A stretch of DNA of 64,000 nucleotides from JANRLF01 sp033762815 (GTDB taxonomy: Bacteria > Bacteroidota > Bacteroidia > Chitinophagales > CAIOSU01). Below are positions 9,470 to 17,426 of the stretch, piece by piece. The notes below the pieces were generated by a model. That model had not been told where the DNA came from, made no database searches, and was given only the letters and a program-made list of their open reading frames with translations. The first letter of the stretch is position 1. Each line of letters starts with the position of its first letter. The DNA is taken from the NCBI GenBank assembly GCA_033762815.1, contig JANRLF010000008.1, positions 248,001 to 312,000 on the forward strand, written 5' to 3'. The position numbers were made by a program, and so were the translations under genes.

Positions 9470-11758
9470 CTATCGCATCAACAATAGCTTGGTCACTTTG
9501 GAAGCAGTACCATCTGTTTTTATGGCAAACACCAAATAAACGCCGGCTTTGGCTTCCCTTCCATCAAAATTGCGCCCGTCCCAAATGGCTTGGCCCCCAT
9601 TGGCGGTGGTTTGATAAATCAAGGTACCTCTAACATCTGTTATCTTCACCTCGGCATCAGTGGTAAGCCCTTTTATGGCAATGGGTCCATGGTAGGTTTC
9701 TCTCACCGGGTTAGGGAAAACCAGCAAAGTATCGGCAAACTCTTCCCCGCCAGTGGTGGCATCCCCTCTGTAGGACACCAATCCATCCGCTGAGCCTATA
9801 AAAACCTCCCCCGTAACACCATCAATAGCTAGACTGGTAATGGTGTTTGAAATCAAAGGGCTGTTATCGGTATTGAAATAAGCCAATTGCTCCGTACCAT
9901 CGGCCGAGAATAGCCAAAGGCCATTGTTGGTGCCTACCCATTTGCGATTGGCCCCATCTACTGCAATGACATTGATTGCTTCCGTAGCCAGCAAATAACC
10001 CGCAAAGCCGCCTTCGCTCACCAATATCTGTTGGGCATCGCAACCAAAATCAGAGAAAATGGAACCTGGGCAGTAAAATACCGCTATGCCCTCACCCGTA
10101 CCCACCCATATCTCCCCTTCTCTATCTTTTGCCAAACAGCTGACACTATTGGAAGGAAGCCCTCCATTGCCGGTTGCGGTGGTCAAAATTTTGGTGCGGT
10201 CATCGCCAAGGTCATCAATGGTCCCTCCATTATTGAACACCATAAGTCCTGCGCTAGACGAAAGTATCTGCGCCCAGATATATCCGTTATCATCTATTAC
10301 CAGTTGCCCCAGGCTACCGTTTGGCACCAAAGGAGTTGGGCGAAATGCCTTAAAACTGCCATCGGCTTTTTTTACAACAAGCGGGGTACTTGTCTCGAAA
10401 TTGCTCATCCATAAATTGCCAGATGCATCCAAAGCCAAACCTGTAACAGGGGTGTTGCCAGCGTCACCATTACGTACTTGCAAGGGCGAATTTGTTTCAT
10501 CATATCTGGCAATCGGGTTGCCAAAATCGATTAACCCATCGGTAAAAGCGGCTAGATATGCGCCATCTCCAGAAGGTTTGGCCAACACGGTGTGTATGCG
10601 ATTAAAGTCAGCCAACTCGGACGTGTTGAACTCATCCCGATACGTCCAATATCCCTCGCCATAGGTATCCAAGCCACCTTGCAAATAATTTCCTGAAAAG
10701 GGTACTGGCCCCCGGGCGACCCATAAATTACCACCGGCGAATGATAAGTTGGCCACTTGAGCAGAACCAGGGCCATTGGGCTGTATGCTGCTGGTAGTGC
10801 CATCGGGAGCAATGCGCAACAAGCCCTCAATCTCATCGGCAATCCAAGCAATGCTGTCTTCATCAATATAGATGTCCTGTGGCAATCTGATGCGGTCATT
10901 CACAATGGGTGAGGCAAAGCCCAAATCGTTGTTGAATCGCGCAATACGCCCTGTATAATTGCCATCTGTTTCGCAAACCAATAAATGATTGTCCGAAACA
11001 TCCATCTGGGTAATCGTCCAATTGGCCTGTTCATAAAAAAGTGGCCAAGTAGTTCCATTCCTAATAAACAGGCTATCATTGATATTCACTATCAAAATAT
11101 CTTGAAACAAAACCACTTGGGTGATAGGAGCCTTGGGAAGACTAGTATCCAACTGCCATTCTTGAAAATTGATCAGGTTTGGTGAACTTAAGTTAGCAAC
11201 ACGCAGTCCTTCCAAAGTGGCAGCGTACAGTTTAGCCCCGTCAGAAACGATATTGTTTACCGACAATTGCTCGCCCAAATCGCCAATGTAATAGGTATCC
11301 TTAATCTCTTGATTCTTTATATCAAAAGCCACAATACCAAAAGTACAAGCGAGGTAAGCGATACTATCTTTCAAATAAATACTGTTCACCCGCTTTTCAC
11401 CTACTATGCTTTTCCTCTGTATATCCGATACATTGTAAATCGTGTTGTTCTTGATAAGATCGATATTGGTGTTGTCGTACACTACCACTAAGGCATCATA
11501 CGCTTCGCTGTAGGCAATATTGGTAACCTTCACATCGCTAAGGCCAATTACTTTGTCATACTTCTGTATTACGCCCGTTTCCTTTTCGAAAGCATAAAAA
11601 GTAACATTGCTGATGCAAAATACTTCGCTGGAAGAATGTGCCAAGCCCAAGCCTTGGCGGTAAGGCAAATGGGCGCGCCACTGTCCGATGCCTAAACCCT
11701 GGGCATTGGCCTGAACTGCCACAAGCCCCACTAGTAATAATAACAACATGCGGTGCAT
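9470..11758 (-). CDS. porZ: PorZ-type T9SS beta-propeller protein
   Basis: This 762-residue exported protein has a signal peptide (MHRMLLLLLVGLVAVQANAQ) and begins its mature part GLGIGQWRAHLPYRQGLGLA, the typical PorZ start. Repeated propeller blades follow, including several of the ligand-sensor type (GNLWMSNFET, REGEIWVGTGEGI, NRKWVGTNNGLW). The last ~90 residues form a T9SS-like C-terminal domain starting at VFPNPVRETYHG and ending VTKLLLMR. In Porphyromonas, PorZ belongs to the surface attachment complex that delivers A-LPS to cargo cleaved by PorU. The recO neighbour supports the assignment. Confidence 0.88.
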   Translation of the reverse strand: MHRMLLLLLVGLVAVQANAQGLGIGQWRAHLPYRQGLGLAHSSSEVFCISNVTFYAFEKETGVIQKYDKVIGLSDVKVTNIAYSEAYDALVVVYDNTNIDLIKNNTIYNVSDIQRKSIVGEKRVNSIYLKDSIAYLACTFGIVAFDIKNQEIKDTYYIGDLGEQLSVNNIVSDGAKLYAATLEGLRVANLSSPNLINFQEWQLDTSLPKAPITQVVLFQDILIVNINDSLFIRNGTTWPLFYEQANWTITQMDVSDNHLLVCETDGNYTGRIARFNNDLGFASPIVNDRIRLPQDIYIDEDSIAWIADEIEGLLRIAPDGTTSSIQPNGPGSAQVANLSFAGGNLWVARGPVPFSGNYLQGGLDTYGEGYWTYRDEFNTSELADFNRIHTVLAKPSGDGAYLAAFTDGLIDFGNPIARYDETNSPLQVRNGDAGNTPVTGLALDASGNLWMSNFETSTPLVVKKADGSFKAFRPTPLVPNGSLGQLVIDDNGYIWAQILSSSAGLMVFNNGGTIDDLGDDRTKILTTATGNGGLPSNSVSCLAKDREGEIWVGTGEGIAVFYCPGSIFSDFGCDAQQILVSEGGFAGYLLATEAINVIAVDGANRKWVGTNNGLWLFSADGTEQLAYFNTDNSPLISNTITSLAIDGVTGEVFIGSADGLVSYRGDATTGGEEFADTLLVFPNPVRETYHGPIAIKGLTTDAEVKITDVRGTLIYQTTANGGQAIWDGRNFDGREAKAGVYLVFAIKTDGTASKVTKLLLMR

Positions 11759-11877
11759 TGCCCCGAAATTAAATGAAAATAATGGAATGGTGAGCGCATA
11801 ACGTTTGCCAAGAGCCCATTATTATGGTGCAAGGCATTTGATTGATTTAAATTCCTATTCTTTAAAGGTGGGCCAAA

Positions 11878-14277
11878 ATGCTAAATTTGTGGGCTTTTTG
11901 CACTCCTATGTGGCACCGCCTAGCAGTCCAGGTTTTGAAGTTTCGCATACCGCTATTCGTGGTGTTGTGCGCCAGTACGCTATTTATGGCCTACATGGGC
12001 GCAGGCATCCATATGGACTATGCCATGGCGCGCATTATACCTGAAGATAACCCCAAATACCTTGAGTTCAAAGCCTTTCAAAAACAGTTTGGGCAAGAAA
12101 GTAATGTACTGGTGTTGGCTGTTGAAGGCAAGCGGCTGAACGATTACCACTTTTACAACCAGTTACTGGAATTGGGCACCGATATCGAGAAGGTGGAGGG
12201 TATGGAAAGCGCATTCAGCATTGCGACTGTCTATGATTTGGTGAAAGACGCTGATGCCGGCAAATTCAAAGTTGTACCCGTACATCAAGGTTTGATTAGT
12301 TCTCAGGCTGAAATGGACAGTATTTGGCAAAAAATTGAAAGCTTGCCATTTTATAAAAACCTGCTGTACAACCCACAAACCCATGTAGCCCTTGTTGCTG
12401 TTCGGTTTGATGAAAAGGAGTTAGAATCGAAGGGGCGCTTGGCGGCGGTAAAGGAACTGGAAAACATAGCATTGGATTTTGAGCAACGAACGGGTGCCGT
12501 GGTACACCTTTCCGGCCTGCCATTTATCCGCAACAATCGTATGGCTGCCGTATCGAATGAATTGGTAAATATTACCATTTATGCTGTAATTGTACTGGCT
12601 CTGGTATTGCTCTTTTTGTTCAGGTCAGTGAGCGCGGTAGTTTACCCCTTTGTTATTGTTGCCATAGGTGTGGCTTGGGCAATGGGCCTACAAGTGTTGT
12701 TCGATTTTAAGATTACTATCCTTACCGCGCTGGTGCCTACGCTTATCATCATTATAGGCATACCCAATTGCGTGTATATGCTGAACAAGTACCACACCGA
12801 ATACAAGAAGCACGGTGATAAGCTGAGGGCCCTTACCTTGGTAATTGAGCGCATTGGCAGTAGTTCCTTGTTTGCCAACGTTACTACAGCTATTGGCTTC
12901 GGCGTTTTTTATCTTACCCATAGTGTTATTTTACAGGAGTTCGGCATTTTATCGGGCATCATGATTTGCCTATTGTACCTTATTTCAGTGGTCAGTTTGC
13001 CCATTCTGCTCAGCTTCATGCCCCCACCCAAAGTGAAGCACATGGTGCACTTGGAGCGCAATGCCTTAAGCAGCGTTATTGAGACTTTTATCCATATCAG
13101 CACTAGGCATCGCAAATGGATATATACAGGTTCGGCACTCATACTATTAGTTTCCGCTTTCGGCATCCTAAGGCTCAGTTCACGGGGCTTTATTTTGGAC
13201 GACGTGCCCAAGGATTCCCAGGTATATAAGGACATGAAATTCCTTGAGCGGCACTTTACTGGCGTGATGCCCTTGGAAATCACCATCGATACCAAACGCA
13301 AGGGCGGGGCAATGAGCGCCAGCACCTTGCGTAAGATTGATGAGGTACAAGACTCTTTGGAAGCTAGCTCCCTTTTCTCCAAGCCTACTTCCATCGTCAA
13401 TGGGCTGAAGTTTGCCACCCAGGCTTTTTATAATGGCAACCCCAACAAATATCGCCTGCCCGCCTCTTCTGGACTAACTCCTGAAATGGGTTTTATATCG
13501 CGCTACCTCACCAATATGGACCAAAGCAACGGCGTGGGCCAACAGGTACTGGGCAACTATATGGATAGCAGCCGGCAGGTGGCTCGCATCAGTGTACAGA
13601 TACCCGATATAGGCTCCGATAAACTGGACAGCCTTTATCATGAGCTCGACCGTATTGTATTGCCCGTTTTTGATACGGCAGATTACAAAGTCACTTATAC
13701 CGGTACCAGCATTGTTGCGATGGAAGGTTTCCGTTATATATCCGACAGCCTTACTGAAAGTGTCATCATCTCCCTGATATTGGTCGGTTTGGTAATGGCT
13801 TATCTTTTCCGCAATCCACGTACGCTCATCATTTCATTGATTCCAAATCTAATCCCCCTATGCCTTACTGCCGGTATTATGGGGTATTTTGGCATTACCC
13901 TCAAGCCTTCCACCGTATTGATTTTCAGTGTTTCCTTTGGTCTCTCTTCCGATTTTACCATCTATTTCCTATCCAAATACAAATTGGAACTGCTGCGCCA
14001 TGAATGGGATATTTTTAAAGGCATCGTTGAAACCCTCCGCGAAACGGGTATCAGTATGATTTATACCGCCCTTATCCTGTTTTTTGGCTTCATTACTTTT
14101 TATCTTTCCGATTTTGAGGGTACTAAAAATATGGGCCTGCTTATCTCCATCACCTTGGCTTCCTCCTTATTTTCCAATATGGTATTGTTGCCCGCTTTGC
14201 TGGTATCGTTCGATAAGATACCCCGTCGCCAACTGAAACGGATGCAGCAAAAAAGCATCGACGAGCCTATCCATTAA
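11878..14277 (+). CDS. RND-superfamily transporter, MMPL/SSD type
   Basis: The 799-residue inner membrane protein has the duplicated MMPL layout. TM1 is followed by a large periplasmic loop (about 45-220), then a bundle of five helices with a sterol-sensing-domain look (about 220-385). The second half repeats this, with a TM near 410, a loop to about 620 and five more helices to about 780. The conserved start of the first loop, YMARIIPEDNPKYLEF-like, is present. Probable substrates are lipids or hydrophobic compounds, as for other members; none can be read here. A start at the Met at 11908 (MWHRLAVQVLKFR) is as likely as the one given. It is divergent from porZ. Confidence 0.88.
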   Translation: MLNLWAFCTPMWHRLAVQVLKFRIPLFVVLCASTLFMAYMGAGIHMDYAMARIIPEDNPKYLEFKAFQKQFGQESNVLVLAVEGKRLNDYHFYNQLLELGTDIEKVEGMESAFSIATVYDLVKDADAGKFKVVPVHQGLISSQAEMDSIWQKIESLPFYKNLLYNPQTHVALVAVRFDEKELESKGRLAAVKELENIALDFEQRTGAVVHLSGLPFIRNNRMAAVSNELVNITIYAVIVLALVLLFLFRSVSAVVYPFVIVAIGVAWAMGLQVLFDFKITILTALVPTLIIIIGIPNCVYMLNKYHTEYKKHGDKLRALTLVIERIGSSSLFANVTTAIGFGVFYLTHSVILQEFGILSGIMICLLYLISVVSLPILLSFMPPPKVKHMVHLERNALSSVIETFIHISTRHRKWIYTGSALILLVSAFGILRLSSRGFILDDVPKDSQVYKDMKFLERHFTGVMPLEITIDTKRKGGAMSASTLRKIDEVQDSLEASSLFSKPTSIVNGLKFATQAFYNGNPNKYRLPASSGLTPEMGFISRYLTNMDQSNGVGQQVLGNYMDSSRQVARISVQIPDIGSDKLDSLYHELDRIVLPVFDTADYKVTYTGTSIVAMEGFRYISDSLTESVIISLILVGLVMAYLFRNPRTLIISLIPNLIPLCLTAGIMGYFGITLKPSTVLIFSVSFGLSSDFTIYFLSKYKLELLRHEWDIFKGIVETLRETGISMIYTALILFFGFITFYLSDFEGTKNMGLLISITLASSLFSNMVLLPALLVSFDKIPRRQLKRMQQKSIDEPIH

Positions 14278-14383
14278 TTTTTTCCATCTTTGGCGAAAGA
14301 TTGCAACGCAAGTCACCGTTTAAGCATCTGCATGTTATTCCATCTGCTTTTTGACAATTCATTTTTTCCTTATCCAAATACCT

Positions 14384-14391
14384 TAACTTTG
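14384..14391 (+). promoter_or_regulatory. Promoter -7 box upstream of the barrel protein
   Basis: TAACTTTG is an exact match to the Bacteroidota -7 element TAnnTTTG. A T-rich stretch with TTTT at 14362-14365 lies 18 bp upstream in place of a -33 TTTG. The start codon is at 14412, giving a leader of about 14 nt. Confidence 0.6.
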
Positions 14392-14411
14392 CCCATACAA
14401 TAAACCACTGC

Positions 14412-15110
14412 ATGAAAAAACTGCTCTTTTTACTGTGTTTGTTTGCTGCCACATCCGTGCTTAAGGCCCAGGATAGTACCCAATTGCAAAAAGCCAAGGA
14501 AAAGGTGGCCCAAAGCGGCAGCCGCGACCGTTTGGTAATCGATTTCGGCTACGACCGTTGGATCGATGATATCGACAGCATCAAGAGCAAGCGTTTCAGC
14601 CGTAGCTTTGGGTTTACTTTCATGTACGATATCCTTTTGGGCAAATCGCGCTTTAGCATAGCCCCGGGCCTTGGTATTTACACCCATAGTGTGTTCCTTG
14701 ACCATCAGTTGGTAAAAGGTACCGATAGCACCGAAACCACTTTTGCAGATTTTGGTAGCGATTACAAGAAATACAAGCTCAATACCGTGTACCTTGATAT
14801 CCCCTTGGAACTGCGTTTCCGCTCGAAGCCCAACAAGCACAACAAGAGCGTAAAAGTTGCCGCTGGTTTTAAAGCGGGCGTGTTGATCAATAGCCATACC
14901 AAACTAATCCATGATGGCCCCGATGGCGACCGCGAAGTGGTGAAAGTAAAGAACTTTACTGACCTAAGCCGTTTCCGTTATGGTCCCACCCTACGTATCG
15001 GTTATGCTTTCTTCAATGTGTTTGCCTACTATTCCGTTGGCGAACTGTTCAATGATGGCCCTCAAAAAATACACCCGTTAACAGTGGGCATTTCCATTAA
15101 CGGACTGTAA
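14412..15110 (+). CDS. Outer membrane beta-barrel protein (OMP_b-brl_2/PorT-like family)
   Basis: The 232-residue protein has a clear signal peptide (MKKLLFLLCLFAATSVLKAQ) and alternating beta strands in its second half. Strands such as FSIAPGLGIYTHS, YLDIPLELRFRS, VKVAAGFKAGVLI and GPTLRIGYAFFNVFAYY are typical of the eight-stranded barrels of the PorT-like family. It has its own promoter and lies 134 bp after the MMPL transporter. Membership in the family is clear, but a specific role such as true PorT in type IX secretion cannot be claimed from motifs. Confidence 0.75.
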   Translation: MKKLLFLLCLFAATSVLKAQDSTQLQKAKEKVAQSGSRDRLVIDFGYDRWIDDIDSIKSKRFSRSFGFTFMYDILLGKSRFSIAPGLGIYTHSVFLDHQLVKGTDSTETTFADFGSDYKKYKLNTVYLDIPLELRFRSKPNKHNKSVKVAAGFKAGVLINSHTKLIHDGPDGDREVVKVKNFTDLSRFRYGPTLRIGYAFFNVFAYYSVGELFNDGPQKIHPLTVGISINGL

Positions 15111-15179
15111 ACAGATTTCCCCATACTGATTACCTAATAGCCAAAAGTCAAACTTGGTAGGTACCATCAATTCATTTTT

Positions 15180-15300
15180 CAGTACTATTTCGGTAGTACT
15201 TCAGTGATGTTTCAGTGGGCTTTCAGTAGTACTTCAGTAGTACTTCAGTGATGCTTCAGTGATGCTTCAGTGGTACTTCAGTAGTATTTCAGTTTTGGTT
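15180..15300 (+). repeat. Tandem array of eleven 11-bp units, consensus CAGTAGTACTT
   Basis: The sequence divides exactly into eleven consecutive 11-nt units from 15180 to 15300. Units 5 and 6 are identical (CAGTAGTACTT), as are 7 and 8 (CAGTGATGCTT). The first, second and last units are degenerate. Written from TTC, each unit follows TTCNNNRGTRY, the same pattern as the array at 52013-52111. The period is about one DNA helical turn and is not a multiple of 3. There are no spacers, so this is not CRISPR. Confidence 0.9.
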
Positions 15301-15303
15301 AAC

Positions 15304-15324
15304 TGATTGTTTTTCAATTGTTTA
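15304..15324 (+). repeat. Conserved AT-rich flank of the 11-bp array
   Basis: The segment reads TGATTGT, TTT, then TCAATTGTTTA directly after the array. Shorter versions, TGATTG(T/C)CAATT(A/G)TTTA, occur on the minus strand at 51979-51995, next to the second array, and at 50205-50221. Recurrence with the array suggests it is part of one repeated element. Confidence 0.6.
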
Positions 15325-15559
15325 AACACAAACAGGCTGATTTTCCCACTTTTTTCATTCATTTGTGCTTTCTGTTTTGGTACTGATAGACCATATGAAC
15401 AATGAACGGTATTTAGGATGAAAAAAGCAAGCGGTAAGGTTAAATCTCCCACAAAGCGGGATAAACTTTCAAAGGGGAATACTTCGCTGTGTCTAGTCAC
15501 AATTAAGGCTTGAAAGGAAAGTTCTGCTATTAAAATTTAAACATCATCCCATACGTCTT

Positions 15560-15567
15560 TACTTTTG
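15560..15567 (+). promoter_or_regulatory. Promoter -7 box of the SDR gene
   Basis: TACTTTTG matches TAnnTTTG exactly and lies 22 bp before the start codon at 15590. No good -33 TTTG is seen at the expected distance. Confidence 0.5.
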
Positions 15568-15589
15568 TAATCTATCATCATCAACCATC

Positions 15590-16348
15590 ATGAACACTAA
15601 AATCGCATTGGTCACTGGCGGAAGCCGTGGCTTGGGGAAAGACATGTGCCTGCGCTTGGCAGAAAAAGGGCTCGACGTAATCTTGACCTATCATTCCAAA
15701 CAAACGGAGGCCGAAGAAGTAGTACAGGCTATCAAATCGCTGGGTAGGAATGCCGTTGCCCTGCAACTGAACATGGAAGAGTTTGGCAGTATCGAAGCTT
15801 TTGTTGCTAAAGTACAAGCCACCTTACCTGCAGTTTTCGGTACGGAAAAACTGGATTATTTGGTCAATAACGCTGGCATGGGAGGCACTATCCCTTTCTT
15901 GCAGGCTACGGAGGCAGATTTCGACCGCTTCATGAACGTACATTTTAAAGGGGTTTACTTCCTCACCCAAAAAGTAATGGCCCTTATGAACGATGGCGGG
16001 GGTGTAGTGAATATTTCTACGGGTACCACCCGCTTTTCATTGCCCGGCTACTCCATTTATGCCTCCATGAAAGGCGCCATGGAAGTGTTTACCAAATACT
16101 TGGCGAAAGAGATGGGCGCAAGGGGTATTAGAAGCAATATTGTGGCACCAGGCCCCATTGAAACCGACTTTAACAATGCGGCTATTCGAAGCAATCCGCA
16201 GTTAAAGGCCTTTCTTTCCACCCTATCGCCTTTGGGCAGGGTAGGTGAAGCGGCCGATGTGGGCGGTGTAGTAGCCTTTCTTTGCAGCGATGATGCCCGC
16301 TGGGTGAATGGTCAACGCATTGAGGTTAGCGGCGGCATTAATGGCTAA
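15590..16348 (+). CDS. Short-chain dehydrogenase/reductase
   Basis: The 252-residue NAD(P)-dependent oxidoreductase has the classical SDR signatures: TGGSRGLGK at 9-17 for cofactor binding, LVNNAGMGG near 92, the catalytic Ser in NISTGTT, and Tyr157/Lys161 in YASMK. The C-terminus WVNGQRIEVSGGING is also typical. It resembles FabG-like and glucose/3-oxoacyl reductase-type SDRs, and the substrate is not evident. It has its own promoter and is followed 83 bp later by the peroxiredoxin gene on the same strand. Confidence 0.9.
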   Translation: MNTKIALVTGGSRGLGKDMCLRLAEKGLDVILTYHSKQTEAEEVVQAIKSLGRNAVALQLNMEEFGSIEAFVAKVQATLPAVFGTEKLDYLVNNAGMGGTIPFLQATEADFDRFMNVHFKGVYFLTQKVMALMNDGGGVVNISTGTTRFSLPGYSIYASMKGAMEVFTKYLAKEMGARGIRSNIVAPGPIETDFNNAAIRSNPQLKAFLSTLSPLGRVGEAADVGGVVAFLCSDDARWVNGQRIEVSGGING

Positions 16349-16431
16349 TATTAAGTTTTTGCTATTGCTTGGTTTTAGGACAAAAAAACCGCACCTTTAC
16401 TCTAGTAAGTTAATAGACTAAAAACTACATT

Positions 16432-17067
16432 ATGTCATTACGTCTTGGCGATATCGCACCCGATTTTACTGCCCAAACAACGGAGGGCGAAATCCATTTT
16501 CATGAATGGCTCGGCAATAGCTGGGGAGTATTGTTTTCGCACCCAGCCGATTATACCCCAGTATGCACCACTGAATTGGGTACCGTGGCAAAAATCAAAA
16601 ATGAATTCGACCGCCGCAATGTTAAAGTGGTAGCACTTAGCGTGGATGGTTTGGATTCGCACAAGGGATGGATCAATGATATCAACGAAACCCAGCACAC
16701 CTCGGTTAATTTTCCCATCATCGCAGACCCTGAATTCAAAGTTTCTAACCTGTATGACATGGTGCACCCCAATGCATCGGATAAATTTACCGTTCGTTCC
16801 GTGTTTGTTATTGGCCCTGACAAAAAGGTGAAGTTGATAATTACCTATCCGGCTTCAACAGGTAGAAATTTTCATGAATTGCTACGAGTAATCGATTCCC
16901 TACAACTTACCGCCAATTACAGTGTGGCTACGCCGGCTAACTGGGAGAATGGCCAAGATGTAGTGATAGCTCCTGCCATTAAGGATGAGGACATACCTGC
17001 CAAGTTTCCTAAAGGCCATACCCGCATAAAACCATACTTGCGTACTACCCCCCAGCCTAATTTGTAA
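16432..17067 (+). CDS. 1-Cys peroxiredoxin (Prx6 type)
   Basis: This 211-residue cytoplasmic enzyme reduces hydrogen peroxide and alkyl hydroperoxides. The peroxidatic Cys45 sits in HPADYTPVCTTELG, with the preceding Pro and Thr of the PxxxTxxC motif. The extended C-terminal domain (from about residue 160, through IPAKFPKGHTRIKPYLR) is characteristic of the Prx6 subfamily and absent from typical 2-Cys enzymes. No resolving cysteine pattern of the AhpC type is seen. Length matches the family. Confidence 0.93.
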   Translation: MSLRLGDIAPDFTAQTTEGEIHFHEWLGNSWGVLFSHPADYTPVCTTELGTVAKIKNEFDRRNVKVVALSVDGLDSHKGWINDINETQHTSVNFPIIADPEFKVSNLYDMVHPNASDKFTVRSVFVIGPDKKVKLIITYPASTGRNFHELLRVIDSLQLTANYSVATPANWENGQDVVIAPAIKDEDIPAKFPKGHTRIKPYLRTTPQPNL

Positions 17068-17153
17068 ACTGGGTGCTAGGAGCTGGAAGCAAAGGGTTGT
17101 AAGCATCAATGCCATTTGTGTAACTTAGCCAATAGGCAATTAACCGCTTAGCT

Positions 17154-17426
17154 ATGGAGCTTTATCTATCAGAAAAGGAACACCATTTCGTGCTAAAGGA
17201 AGATGGCATGGAAAGCATCATCGACTTCCATAAGGTAAGAGAGAAAGTGTGGGATTATAGGCACACTTTCGTACCGAGGGCCTTGCGGGGAAAGGGCATA
17301 TCGGGCAAATTGATTCAGTTTGCCTTGGATTATGCCCGTGAGCACGGGATAAAAGTAATCCCTACCTGCGCTTCCGTAAAGGCTTTTTTGGAAAAACACC
17401 CTGAATATAATGACGTGCTGAACTAA
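17154..17426 (+). CDS. Small GNAT-related acetyltransferase (YjdJ/Gtn type)
   Basis: The 90-residue protein matches the short GCN5-related family. It has a beta meander (FVLKEDGMESIIDFHKV), the acetyl-CoA loop ALRGKGISGKLIQFAL (about 43-58), and the closing VIPTCASVKAFLEKHPEY, the typical end of this family. Such proteins resemble the acetyl-CoA-binding half of GNATs, and their substrate is unknown. The last 4 bp overlap the end of the convergent ligA gene. Confidence 0.85.
   Translation: MELYLSEKEHHFVLKEDGMESIIDFHKVREKVWDYRHTFVPRALRGKGISGKLIQFALDYAREHGIKVIPTCASVKAFLEKHPEYNDVLN

Larger units (their letters stand above)
15111..15589. other. 479-bp intergenic region carrying the first 11-bp repeat element
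   Basis: No convincing gene is present. The region contains the 11-bp tandem array (15180-15300), an AT-rich flank matching the element at 52 kb, about 200 bp of unremarkable sequence, and the promoter of the SDR gene. A 77-codon reverse frame at 15267-15500 crosses the repeats and looks accidental. Confidence 0.7.

Noticed and set aside
12909..13418. 169-codon reverse frame inside the MMPL transporter gene
   Set aside because: Antisense shadow of a well-supported membrane protein; no coding features of its own.
14412..15110. Firm assignment of the barrel protein as PorT of the type IX secretion system
   Set aside because: Only general family features are present; other T9SS genes are not adjacent.
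15180..15300. CRISPR array
   Set aside because: Units are 11 bp, contiguous and without spacers, and no cas genes are in the window.
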